From Chloroflexota bacterium (GTDB lineage: Bacteria; Chloroflexota; Anaerolineae; Promineifilales; Promineifilaceae), in contig JAGOMA010000022.1 of the NCBI GenBank assembly GCA_017993775.1, forward strand, positions 23,794 to 87,793: 64,000 nucleotides of DNA, given 5' to 3'. The position numbers and the translations under genes were made by a program. Positions 35,703-43,998 of this stretch are shown here, in pieces. Numbering within the stretch: the stretch's first letter is position 1; the number at the start of each line of letters is the position of its first letter. The notes beneath the pieces were generated by a model that was not told where the DNA came from, searched no databases, and saw nothing but the letters and a program-made list of their open reading frames with translations.

Positions 35703-38700
35703 TTACTCGATGATGGTTGGTAAATAGACCTTAAAAATTTTGCGATAAATGTTTATAGAAGCGCTGCTGGTATTATCGCTGGCGATTAAATCGCCGCCGT
35801 TATGGGTCATGACGGCGGTGTTGACTGCCGGTAATTGTTCGGCAACGGCCGTTGTCGTTACCGTAATCATAGCAGATTCGTCTGGGTTTAGATTGGTTTC
35901 GAGGTTAAAGACGACCTGATTGTTATGCTGCGTCACCGTGAACGGGAGGGTTGCGCTGGCGCCGACATAGGCGAGTCCCGCGGGCAGGGTGTCGGTGATG
36001 GTGGCCTGGGTGGCCTGGCTGTCGTCGTTGTAAATGGTCAGGAGGAAGGTGGCTGTTTCTCCTACTGTGACGGCCGTCTGGCTGGTGGTTTTGCTTAGGG
36101 ACATATTGTGCAGGGTATCCTGGTAGATGTTAATGGAAGCGCTGCTTGAGTTGTCGTTCGGGTTCAAATCGCTGCCATCATGGCTCATGGTGGCGGTGTT
36201 GATGGCCGGAGATTGTTCGGCAACGGCCGTTGTCGTTACCGTAATCATAGCAGATTCGCCCAGATTTAGACCAGTTTCAAGGTGAAAGGTGACCTGATTA
36301 CCCGTTTGTGACACCGTGAAGGGGACAGATCCGCTGGCGCTGGTGTAGGCAAGGCCGGTTGGCAAGGTGTCGGTGATGGTGGCTTTGGTGGGATAGATGC
36401 CATCGTTGCGGACGGCGATTTGGAAAACGGCCGTATCATCCACTTTCACAGAAGTCTGGTCGGTGGTTTTGCTCAATGACATATTCGGCCGGAACAACTG
36501 CATGGCCGGGTCGCCCTGTAAATTGAAAGTGTAATAAGCTGATGGTTCGGTGAAAGAGCTGTTGGCGTATGTGAGTTTGGCAAAATTGACGGCATCGCCG
36601 ACGGCCGTTAACCCATGCTCAAACAAACCGGTGTAAAAGCCGTTTAGCAGCACGGTATGTTCTTCATCATAACCCAGGCCGGAAGAGGACCAATGGGCGG
36701 CCGTGCCGCGCTGCTGTACCTCGAAGGTGAGAAAGCGCTCGCTGAGAGCCGTCATGCCTGGCCAGGCAAAATGCCCATCCAGACAGTCCGCGCTGAGAAG
36801 GACCACCGGTTTGCTGGTGTTGAACCAGAAGTAAGCTGTGCGGTCGCCCTCATCCGGCGGGGTGATGACGCCATCTCCGTTGGGATTGTAGGTTGGGTCG
36901 ACGGTAAAAATGAGCGGCGAGCCGCCCCAGGTTTGTATGCCGCCATGCCCGCGATAATTGAGAATGGACGCCCCGTTGGTCGTCGTGGTGGCGGTGATTT
37001 CTGCCATAATTTGTTGGCGGAGGGTTTCGGCGGCCTCTGTAGTGGCTGCTTGCAGGCAGAAGTGCATTTTGTTGAAGCTGTCGGGGATGAGGGGGTCGGT
37101 TTGGGTCTGGTTGGCGGCGCAAAAGCTGCCACCGGCGTCATCGTCGTCGGCGACGAAGAGGATTTTGGCCTGCCAGGGGGCAGGGGTAAGTTGATTCTGT
37201 TCGTAGCGGATGATTTTGTCGACGACGGCCTGGGCCTGGATGGTGTCGTTAACCGGCAGGCGACCGATGGCCATATCGGGCAGGAGATCATTGCCGGTGA
37301 GGAGTACGGCCGTTAGATCCGACGGCACCAGCCCTTGAAAGCGGTCCACAAAAGCCAGTTCGGTGGGAATGTAGCTGACGGCCGTGGTGTTCCAGGTTCC
37401 GCAATTGGCCGCACAGCTCATTTGGCGGGGAGAAATCAGGCCATCCCCAACCAAAACGACATACGCCGGGGCCTTTGGCCAGGTGTACAGGGCGTCCTTG
37501 AGGTAATCGTGAACGGCCGTGGGCAGGGGCAGGCCGTAGGCATATTGGTTGATGACATCATTGATGTCGGCGACGAAAGTTGACAGGCCGCCATAAGCGC
37601 TGTTTTGCCGGTGATTGGCCAACTGCTGCGCTTGCGACAGGAAGTTGGCATGGCTGATAGCGATCCATTCAGCCCCGGTTGCGGGCGAAAGGTCCGCCGG
37701 GATGTATTTGCTGTAGGTGATGACGCCGGTTCCGCTGAGGAGGTTCGTGGTTGTCGTGGCGATAAATTTGGCGCCGGCCGGCTGGTTGACGGCAAACTGG
37801 AAAGTGTAATTGCCGGGATTACCGCCAATGTCGCTGCTGTCCATTGCGACAGAAATCGGCTGGTGGGGCGTGGTTATATTCCACACAATCGCGTTGGCCG
37901 CATTGTTCTCGGTGAAACCGCTGACCCATAATTCTCGTCCGCCTGTCTCATCGGAAAATTGTAGTTGATTGTTTTTGGCAATCAGGCGGCGCATATAGTC
38001 CACCGTAATTCGATTGAGGTAAATTTCCTCTGTTTCCCCAGGATTCAGCACGGTTCCCAGGACGATTTGCACATTGTTGAGGCCGTTGAGTAGGGTTGTG
38101 ATCGGCACGGTGTTGGTAATGTTGATGCTGCGGATGCGCAGGGGATCGCCAGGTTGGCCCCAGGTTACCTGGCCGCAGTCAGTGCTGCCATTCAAGCAAC
38201 CGCGCACATTGTAGGTGATTGTTTTGGGGGTTTTCGAGCTTTCGCGGGTGAAAACCTCGATTGTGTAGCTGGCTTCCGGCTGGGCCGGGTCTAAGACAGG
38301 ATCGGGTAAGGTGATTTGTTCTGTGCGTGTGTAGGGCACTGTCGTGCCGGCTGGTTTTCGGTAGTAATTCCAATACCAGGAGTCCGGTTCGTTGGGGAAT
38401 TGATCCCATTTGTTGGTCCAGGTGCTGAAGAAGTATTTTTCATCTTCGCGGGTGATGCTGGCCAGATAGCTGGTTTTGGTGATTTGTCCGGTTCCGGCTA
38501 GATTGGTTGTGGTTATCATGGGGGTTGGCGCGCCGCCATCCCACAGCCAGAAAACGTTGTTGATGGCTAATTGTTTGTCATAGCGGGATTCGTTGACGGC
38601 CCAGCCATAAAAGCGGATGGTTTCGCCGGCGTCTAAAGTGGTGTTCGCGTCGCCGATGAATTGATAAGCGACGGATTCGCCGCGATTCATCATGACGAGG

Positions 38701-39590
38701 GTGTTGGGGTTAAGGGGCAGCATCCCGGCTTGCAGGAGATCGTCGTAGCGAATTTCGTAGATGCCATCACGGGAGACTTCGATTTTGAGGGTGGGTTGGC
38801 CAACGGGGAGGTTTACGGCCGTTTCCCGATTGTTGGTTTCCGCCGGCAGGCTGCGCCACAAAACAGCCTGATCCGGATTGAGCAAACTACCGGTGAGGGC
38901 TTTTGGGTAGGCATCGTTGGGAGTGGGCGACGGCCGTAGATTCGCTAAATTTCCACCGCTAAAGGAAATGGTGACTTGCAATTGGGTTGCCTGGTTGATT
39001 TGCTGCTGCTCCGGGTTATAGCGCACCGGGTACAATTTCAGCTGGACCAGTCGCACATCACGGTAATACATGGGGTCGGAAAGTTCATAGACGGCCGTTG
39101 GGTAAAGCGCATCCTGGCCGTAAATGGCTGGGTCGGGCACGGCAGTGGGCGGGGTGGAATCTGTCGAAGCGGCGGGAAACAGCCCGTTTTCATCGGCATT
39201 GTCGAAGACCAGGGACAGATCAGGAGCGGCCGCCAGCGCGGGCACGGCCCGGGTTGTGGCTTGCAAAGCCTGCACCTGCACCGAAACTTCCGCTTCAGGC
39301 GGCACGGCGATGAAGGCGCTGTAATAGGGCAGCATGGGCGCGCCGGGGGTTTGTACTACCTGGGTCAGGCCGTCTACTGCGACGACTCCGTTGGCGGCGG
39401 ATTGCAGAACGGCCGTGTTTAACACAAAAGTGAGGCCATTGTCTGATTGGTTCAGCTTATCGATCAGGGGGAACGAAGGAGATGTATTAACGGCCGTTTG
39501 CCAGGCGTGTGATTGCAGGAATATGGCTGCGAGCAGAGCAGTTGGAATTGACACAGCGAGAAAGAACCGAAGGATTCGCTTGATTCTCAT
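35703..39590 (-). CDS. Large gingipain-like C25 peptidase with two DUF11 repeats
   Basis: A 1295-residue exported protein. The ATG at 39590 has GGAAG about nine bases upstream and opens a signal peptide (MRIKRILRFFLAVSIPTALLAAIF). A beta-rich prodomain-like region leads to the C25 peptidase: PAYVVLVGDGL, LLPDMAIGRLPVN, ILNYRGHGGIQTWGG with His near 882 and VVLLSADCLDGHF with Cys near 936. Two DUF11 repeats (about 1053-1280) share NMSLSKTT starts and AMITVTTTAVAEQ. The C-terminus ends VYLPTIIE, recalling YLP-type ends of secreted Chloroflexota proteins. It is 66 bp downstream of the PqqD-like gene. Confidence 0.9.
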   Translation of the reverse strand: MRIKRILRFFLAVSIPTALLAAIFLQSHAWQTAVNTSPSFPLIDKLNQSDNGLTFVLNTAVLQSAANGVVAVDGLTQVVQTPGAPMLPYYSAFIAVPPEAEVSVQVQALQATTRAVPALAAAPDLSLVFDNADENGLFPAASTDSTPPTAVPDPAIYGQDALYPTAVYELSDPMYYRDVRLVQLKLYPVRYNPEQQQINQATQLQVTISFSGGNLANLRPSPTPNDAYPKALTGSLLNPDQAVLWRSLPAETNNRETAVNLPVGQPTLKIEVSRDGIYEIRYDDLLQAGMLPLNPNTLVMMNRGESVAYQFIGDANTTLDAGETIRFYGWAVNESRYDKQLAINNVFWLWDGGAPTPMITTTNLAGTGQITKTSYLASITREDEKYFFSTWTNKWDQFPNEPDSWYWNYYRKPAGTTVPYTRTEQITLPDPVLDPAQPEASYTIEVFTRESSKTPKTITYNVRGCLNGSTDCGQVTWGQPGDPLRIRSINITNTVPITTLLNGLNNVQIVLGTVLNPGETEEIYLNRITVDYMRRLIAKNNQLQFSDETGGRELWVSGFTENNAANAIVWNITTPHQPISVAMDSSDIGGNPGNYTFQFAVNQPAGAKFIATTTTNLLSGTGVITYSKYIPADLSPATGAEWIAISHANFLSQAQQLANHRQNSAYGGLSTFVADINDVINQYAYGLPLPTAVHDYLKDALYTWPKAPAYVVLVGDGLISPRQMSCAANCGTWNTTAVSYIPTELAFVDRFQGLVPSDLTAVLLTGNDLLPDMAIGRLPVNDTIQAQAVVDKIIRYEQNQLTPAPWQAKILFVADDDDAGGSFCAANQTQTDPLIPDSFNKMHFCLQAATTEAAETLRQQIMAEITATTTTNGASILNYRGHGGIQTWGGSPLIFTVDPTYNPNGDGVITPPDEGDRTAYFWFNTSKPVVLLSADCLDGHFAWPGMTALSERFLTFEVQQRGTAAHWSSSGLGYDEEHTVLLNGFYTGLFEHGLTAVGDAVNFAKLTYANSSFTEPSAYYTFNLQGDPAMQLFRPNMSLSKTTDQTSVKVDDTAVFQIAVRNDGIYPTKATITDTLPTGLAYTSASGSVPFTVSQTGNQVTFHLETGLNLGESAMITVTTTAVAEQSPAINTATMSHDGSDLNPNDNSSSASINIYQDTLHNMSLSKTTSQTAVTVGETATFLLTIYNDDSQATQATITDTLPAGLAYVGASATLPFTVTQHNNQVVFNLETNLNPDESAMITVTTTAVAEQLPAVNTAVMTHNGGDLIASDNTSSASINIYRKIFKVYLPTIIE

Positions 39591-39656
39591 AAAATTATCT
39601 TCCTTATCGCCATTACTTTGGATAAAGGGGTACAAAAAACAGGACTGGAACGGCCG

Positions 39657-39944
39657 TCAGGATGAAGATTCCCAGAATATCAGGTTTCTTTGGCTCAGGT
39701 CGGTAATAAATGCCTGGAGATCGTGGGCTGCTCGTTCAGGCGAGATGGCATACTTGGAAACGAGGGCGGTTTGGATTTCGGCGGCATTATGATCTTGGAC
39801 GAGCATTTGCCAGATAAAGGTGCCCACTTGATTGAGGACGCGGATTTTTCCAGTTTTGGGCGATACAATAACGGCGTCGCCATCGAGAATTTGCCAGGAG
39901 ACGGACCGATCAACAACGAGACGATTTTGATTACTTGCGGTCAT
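39657..39944 (-). CDS. PqqD-like protein
   Basis: A 95-residue PqqD-family protein. The fold shows as SWQILDGDAVIVSPKTGKIRVLNQVGTFIWQMLVQDHNAAEIQTALVSKYAISPERAAHDLQAF, where the V-LN-VGTFIW and helical wing are typical. PqqD proteins chaperone peptides for radical SAM or related modifying enzymes, and PqqD-like proteins also occur in exopolysaccharide loci. No radical SAM gene is in this window. Start at 39944 overlaps the preceding stop by one base (TAATG). Confidence 0.82.
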   Translation of the reverse strand: MTASNQNRLVVDRSVSWQILDGDAVIVSPKTGKIRVLNQVGTFIWQMLVQDHNAAEIQTALVSKYAISPERAAHDLQAFITDLSQRNLIFWESSS

Positions 39945-40417
39945 TAGACACCACCTTCCCGCAGCCCGGAAACCAGCAGCCCCAGCCCAACGAAGGCGGT
40001 AACGGCCGTTAACACCACCGCCCACCATGTCACTCTGGGTACTGTATAGGAAAACATATCTTCTTCGTACCGGTTCACCGACGCGTTTGTTTGCACTTCC
40101 TCCAAAACATAAAAATAGGTATTGCCTGGCTCTACATCACGATCCACATAAGAATACGACGCGCCAGAGACGGCGCTGCCCTGGCTGTCGATCATCGTAT
40201 CGTTAATCAATTCAAAATCGCCCTCAGAAGATAAGCTGCGGTAAAGGAAAAAGCCAGCCGTGTCCAACTCGGTGGCTGTCTCCCAGTTCACCTTCACCGT
40301 AACCGGATTGGTGAGTTGGTACAACAGGAGCGCCCCGGCCAACAAAAGCCAGAAAATCCCCATCATCACCATCAGGGAGGATGATTTGGTGTTGGTTTGT
40401 GGGTGCATGATATCCAT
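39944..40417 (-). CDS. Small membrane protein with fibronectin-like module
   Basis: A 157-residue protein with two membrane segments (about 18-35 and 133-152) flanking an extracellular beta domain: VKVNWETATELDTAGFFLYRS ... GNTYFYVLEEVQTN. It is related to the beta domain of the protein at 34599-35693. It starts at 40417, overlapping the BY-kinase stop by one base, and its stop overlaps the PqqD-like start, so the three genes are translationally linked. Confidence 0.8.
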   Translation of the reverse strand: MDIMHPQTNTKSSSLMVMMGIFWLLLAGALLLYQLTNPVTVKVNWETATELDTAGFFLYRSLSSEGDFELINDTMIDSQGSAVSGASYSYVDRDVEPGNTYFYVLEEVQTNASVNRYEEDMFSYTVPRVTWWAVVLTAVTAFVGLGLLVSGLREGGV

Positions 40418-42060
40418 TATCTTCGCGTTAGTCCGGCCAACCAATTTGGCAATTTCGTTGAACTATTTTGTTTGGTGCGCCGTTTTTTCGTTTGGGCGTT
40501 GTATTCGTAAGCGGTGTAATAGTAGTAATAACCATAGCCACGACGATCCGGATTCAGTTTGTTCAGGATGGCTCCAAATACGTTACCCCCAGTGTGCTGC
40601 AGCCGTTCAGTCGCGCCAATGAGGGTGTTGCGTTTGGTTTTGCCAGTGTCCACCACAAGCAGGCAGCCGCTTACCAGCGCGCCTAAAATCGAAGCGTCAG
40701 CTACTGTTAGCGCAGGAGGCGTGTCCAAAATGACCACATCGGCGACATCTTGTAGTTCCTGCATCATTTGAGCCATGCGCTGTGAGCTGAGCAATTCGGC
40801 CGGATTGGGCGGGATGGGACCGCTGGTCATGATGCGTAAGTAGGGGATTTCGGTATCTTGAATGTGCTGATTCACCGGCGACTCGCTGTCGAGAACGGCC
40901 GTTGTCAGTCCAGTGTTGTTAGGCACTTCAAAAATTTTGTGCTGCACAGGTCGCCGCAGGTCCGCATCTACCAAAATCACCCTTTTGCCGGTTTGAGCCA
41001 TGACCACAGCCAGGTTTGCGGCCGTCGTCGATTTGCCTTCTCCCGGCGACGAGCTGGTGATCAGAATGCTGTGCAGCCCTTCATCGACGGCCGAAAAACT
41101 CAGATTGGTGCGCACCACGCGGTAAGCTTCAGAAATGGGATCACGCGGGGACAATTGGGTGATGAGCCTTTGGGGCATGGCTTCAGACTTGATGTTGGCA
41201 ATGGCTCCTACAGTCGTCAGCCCGGTGTCTTCCAAAATTTGATCCGGCGATTTAACCGTATCGTCCAGATATTCGATCAAGAAAATGATTCCGATAGCAA
41301 TCATCCCGCCAACCACCATCGCCAACATAGTGTTGGTTGCCGTGCGTGGGCGGATAGGCGAAGTAGGCGCGGTTGCCGGTTCGATGGGCACGAGATTACT
41401 GCTCTCTTTCGCCTGATCGATTTGCAGTTGGTTCAAATTGTTAAAGGCTTCAGTGTAGCGAATTTGCGCTTCATTCAGCTGCGTTTCCAACCGGGAGCGC
41501 AGGGCCAGATCTTCGGCCGATTCGGCTTCGCTAAGGCCATTTATCTCGGTTTCTATGCCCTGAATGGTGTCGGCGATTTCGTTCATGCGGCCTTGCCAGT
41601 TGGCGATTGGCTCGGCATACCGTAAATTATCGCGCGCCTGGTTTTCAGCGATGAACACTTCGCCGAGGGCATTGGCAATGGCGGCCGTGCGCTCTTTGTC
41701 TGTGTCCTCTACGCTGATGACGATGATCTGGGTGTCTTGTGGCGCAGAGACGGTGATTTTTCCTCTCAACGCAGCGGCCGAAAAAGGCAAATCCAATTCG
41801 CTGATTGTTTTTTCCAAAATAGGCGTGGTTGTCAGGATTTCCACGTAGGTTTGCGCCAGGCGCTGTTCAAAGAGAACTTGCGAATAATCATTGCCGGCAT
41901 TGGAGCCTGGCGCTTCGTCGATGAGCAGCCGCGAGGAGGCGCGGTATACGGGAGTCGTGTTTTTGCTTACGATGTAGGCCGCGCCGCCGGCGACTAAAAT
42001 GCCTAGCACAACCAGCCACGTCCATCGCCAGACCAGAGAAAAATAATCTTTTAATGCCAT
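40417..42060 (-). CDS. Wzc/CapAB-type chain-length regulator with tyrosine autokinase
   Basis: A 547-residue polysaccharide co-polymerase. A Wzz domain with membrane segments (about 15-33 and 245-264) surrounds a coiled extracellular part; the cytoplasmic BY-kinase has SEAYRVVRTNL at 310-320, Walker A SSSPGEGKSTTAANL (336-350), Walker A' VILVDADLRRP (361-371) and VVILDTPPAL. The C-terminus has a Tyr cluster (GYGYYYYYTAYEY) for autophosphorylation. It controls polymer length and export. It is the first gene of the 13-gene run that includes GT2, flippase-like and DUF4012 genes. Confidence 0.95.
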   Translation of the reverse strand: MALKDYFSLVWRWTWLVVLGILVAGGAAYIVSKNTTPVYRASSRLLIDEAPGSNAGNDYSQVLFEQRLAQTYVEILTTTPILEKTISELDLPFSAAALRGKITVSAPQDTQIIVISVEDTDKERTAAIANALGEVFIAENQARDNLRYAEPIANWQGRMNEIADTIQGIETEINGLSEAESAEDLALRSRLETQLNEAQIRYTEAFNNLNQLQIDQAKESSNLVPIEPATAPTSPIRPRTATNTMLAMVVGGMIAIGIIFLIEYLDDTVKSPDQILEDTGLTTVGAIANIKSEAMPQRLITQLSPRDPISEAYRVVRTNLSFSAVDEGLHSILITSSSPGEGKSTTAANLAVVMAQTGKRVILVDADLRRPVQHKIFEVPNNTGLTTAVLDSESPVNQHIQDTEIPYLRIMTSGPIPPNPAELLSSQRMAQMMQELQDVADVVILDTPPALTVADASILGALVSGCLLVVDTGKTKRNTLIGATERLQHTGGNVFGAILNKLNPDRRGYGYYYYYTAYEYNAQTKKRRTKQNSSTKLPNWLAGLTRR

Positions 42061-42104
42061 GATCTCTTAAAAACTCCTAGGGAAACCTAACAACTAGTGA
42101 AAAA

Positions 42105-42404
42105 TCAACTTGCTCTGACAAGTGTAATGAGGTTGTAGAGGCATAGCAATGTGAAAAAGGTCCATATGCTTGTTTCCCAAATTTGTCCGCTTGTGCCGGC
42201 CAAACCGATGCCAATCAGGATAAAGCCGGACCAAAATGCTGCTAAAAAAGAAGGAGAGTCTAGTTGTGCCTTTAACGGCCGTTTCTCCTCTCCAGCCTGC
42301 CAATAATGGTAGCTAAAGGAGGCCAATAAAACCGCCAAGCCGAGTATCCAAAAACTGTTGATGAAGACCGAAAACCAGTTAATCACAAGCCAAGAGTATA
42401 GCAT
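42105..42404 (-). CDS. Small membrane protein of unknown function
   Basis: A 99-residue protein with three hydrophobic helices (about 12-32, 52-70 and 75-96) and no recognised motif. It lies 44 bp upstream of the BY-kinase gene on the same strand and may belong to its operon. A 12-bp palindrome TAGCATATGCTA covers its start codon region. I do not recognise the family. Confidence 0.65.
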   Translation of the reverse strand: MLYSWLVINWFSVFINSFWILGLAVLLASFSYHYWQAGEEKRPLKAQLDSPSFLAAFWSGFILIGIGLAGTSGQIWETSIWTFFTLLCLYNLITLVRAS

Positions 42405-42527
42405 ATGCTAAAATGGGCACAACATCACCAATCTGCTCAGGCAAGACAGGCAAGGATTATATGCAATTTTCTGCGAGCTTAGCTGGTCTTCCTTACAATT
42501 TTAATGGCACGTTTATAGAAGGCGAAC

Positions 42528-43910
42528 ATGGCGAAAAAACAATCACAATATGTATGCAATTCTTGCGGGCGAATTACGCCGGTTTTTATGGGTAAATGCC
42601 CGAAGTGCGGCCAGTTTGGCACTATGGAAGAGGAAATTTTGGTAAACGAGAACACGGCCGTAGCCAAAAACCGCCGCGCTCATAGTTATACCCAGGACCA
42701 GCCGCAGCGCCTGGCGGATATTACCTCTGATGGCGTCGAACGTTTGCCTTTGGCCATCACCGAATTTTCGCGCGTGTTGGGCGGCGGCTTGGTCCCGGGT
42801 TCGCTCGTGCTGTTGGGCGGCGAGCCGGGCATTGGCAAATCCACCCTGCTGCTCGATGTGGCCGCTCTGGTCGCCAATCAACATGGCCTGGCCCTCTACG
42901 TGTCCGGCGAAGAAAGCGCCCGCCAGATTAAAATGCGCGCAGATCGGATGGATCTTAGGGCGGACGATTTGTTTTTGGTAACCGAGACAAACCTGTCTGT
43001 GATTTTAACCCACGTTGACAAGCTCAAACCGGCCATGCTGATTGTGGATAGCATCCAGACCACCTACGACGACGCGCTGACTTCCACCGCCGGCAGCGTG
43101 AGCCAGGTGCGCGAATGCGCCAGCCGCTTTCAGGAACTCGCCAAGTTGAACGGGGTGACCGTGTTTTTGGTGGGCCATGTGACCAAGGATGGGGCGATTG
43201 CCGGTCCGCGCGTCTTGGAGCACATTGTCGATACGGTGCTTTATTTAGAAGGCGACCCCTTCCATCGGTATCGATTGCTGCGCAGCGTTAAAAATCGTTT
43301 TGGCGCCACCAGCGAAGTGGGAGTTTTTGAGATGGCCGAGCGAGGCATGGTGGAAGTGCCCAATCCATCGGAAGCGTTTCTGGCCGAGCGGCAGGTGAAC
43401 GCGCCGGGGTCGGCCATTGCCGTGACCATTGAGGGGACACGGCCGTTACTCGTAGAAGTTCAGGCGCTGGCCAGCAGCACCACATTTTCCAACCCGCGCC
43501 GCACGGCCAACGGCGTAGATTATAACCGGCTGCTGCTGCTGACGGCCGTTCTCACCCGCCGTGTCAATGTCCCCCTATACGACAAAGACGTTTTCCTTAA
43601 TGTGATTGGCGGGCTGCAAATCGACGAACCGGCCGCCGACCTGGCCATCGCCATCGCCCTGACCAGCAGCGTTAAAGACCGGCCCATCCATGCCGACATG
43701 GCATTTGTCGGCGAAGTCGGGTTGAGCGGCGAATTAAGGGCTGTCAGCCAACTGGAGGTACGACTGCGCGAAGCTGCAAAATTAGGCTTTAGACGCTGTG
43801 TGGTTCCCCGCCCGACGCGGAAGAGCGGCCTGACCATTCCGGACGGGTTGGAAGTAATCGGCTGCCGGACGTTGGCCGAAGCGATTCAAGCTGCCCTTCT
43901 CCCGGCTTGA
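42528..43910 (+). CDS. radA: DNA repair protein RadA
   Basis: A 460-residue RadA/Sms, a RecA-like ATPase that promotes branch migration in recombination repair. It has the N-terminal zinc finger CNSCG...CPKCG (10-27), Walker A GGEPGIGKST, the RadA-specific KNRFG motif (in RSVKNRFGATSEVGVF) and a C-terminal Lon-protease-like domain ending in the usual GL.VIGCRTLAEAI form. Length and start match the family. It is transcribed away from the BY-kinase operon. Confidence 0.97.
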   Translation: MAKKQSQYVCNSCGRITPVFMGKCPKCGQFGTMEEEILVNENTAVAKNRRAHSYTQDQPQRLADITSDGVERLPLAITEFSRVLGGGLVPGSLVLLGGEPGIGKSTLLLDVAALVANQHGLALYVSGEESARQIKMRADRMDLRADDLFLVTETNLSVILTHVDKLKPAMLIVDSIQTTYDDALTSTAGSVSQVRECASRFQELAKLNGVTVFLVGHVTKDGAIAGPRVLEHIVDTVLYLEGDPFHRYRLLRSVKNRFGATSEVGVFEMAERGMVEVPNPSEAFLAERQVNAPGSAIAVTIEGTRPLLVEVQALASSTTFSNPRRTANGVDYNRLLLLTAVLTRRVNVPLYDKDVFLNVIGGLQIDEPAADLAIAIALTSSVKDRPIHADMAFVGEVGLSGELRAVSQLEVRLREAAKLGFRRCVVPRPTRKSGLTIPDGLEVIGCRTLAEAIQAALLPA

Positions 43911-43943
43911 AATTAAACCCCGGAGACTGGCGGCCAACCCAAC

Positions 43944-43996
43944 CGCCAATCACAAATCACAAATCACCAATCACAAATCGCCAATCGCCAATCCGC
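43944..43996. repeat. CCAATC/CAAATC short tandem repeat
   Basis: About seven 7-8-bp units of the forms CCAATCAC, ACAAATC and CCAATCG lie between the convergent radA and GH99-like genes. The same CCAATC core is found at 12686-12722 and 23464-23488 on the other strand. Confidence 0.7.
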
Positions 43997-43998
43997 AG

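Noticed and set aside
32422..39590. Type IX secretion system
   Set aside because: C25 peptidases and glutaminyl cyclase are present, but no Por membrane components or outer-membrane genes are seen and the lineage appears to lack this system.
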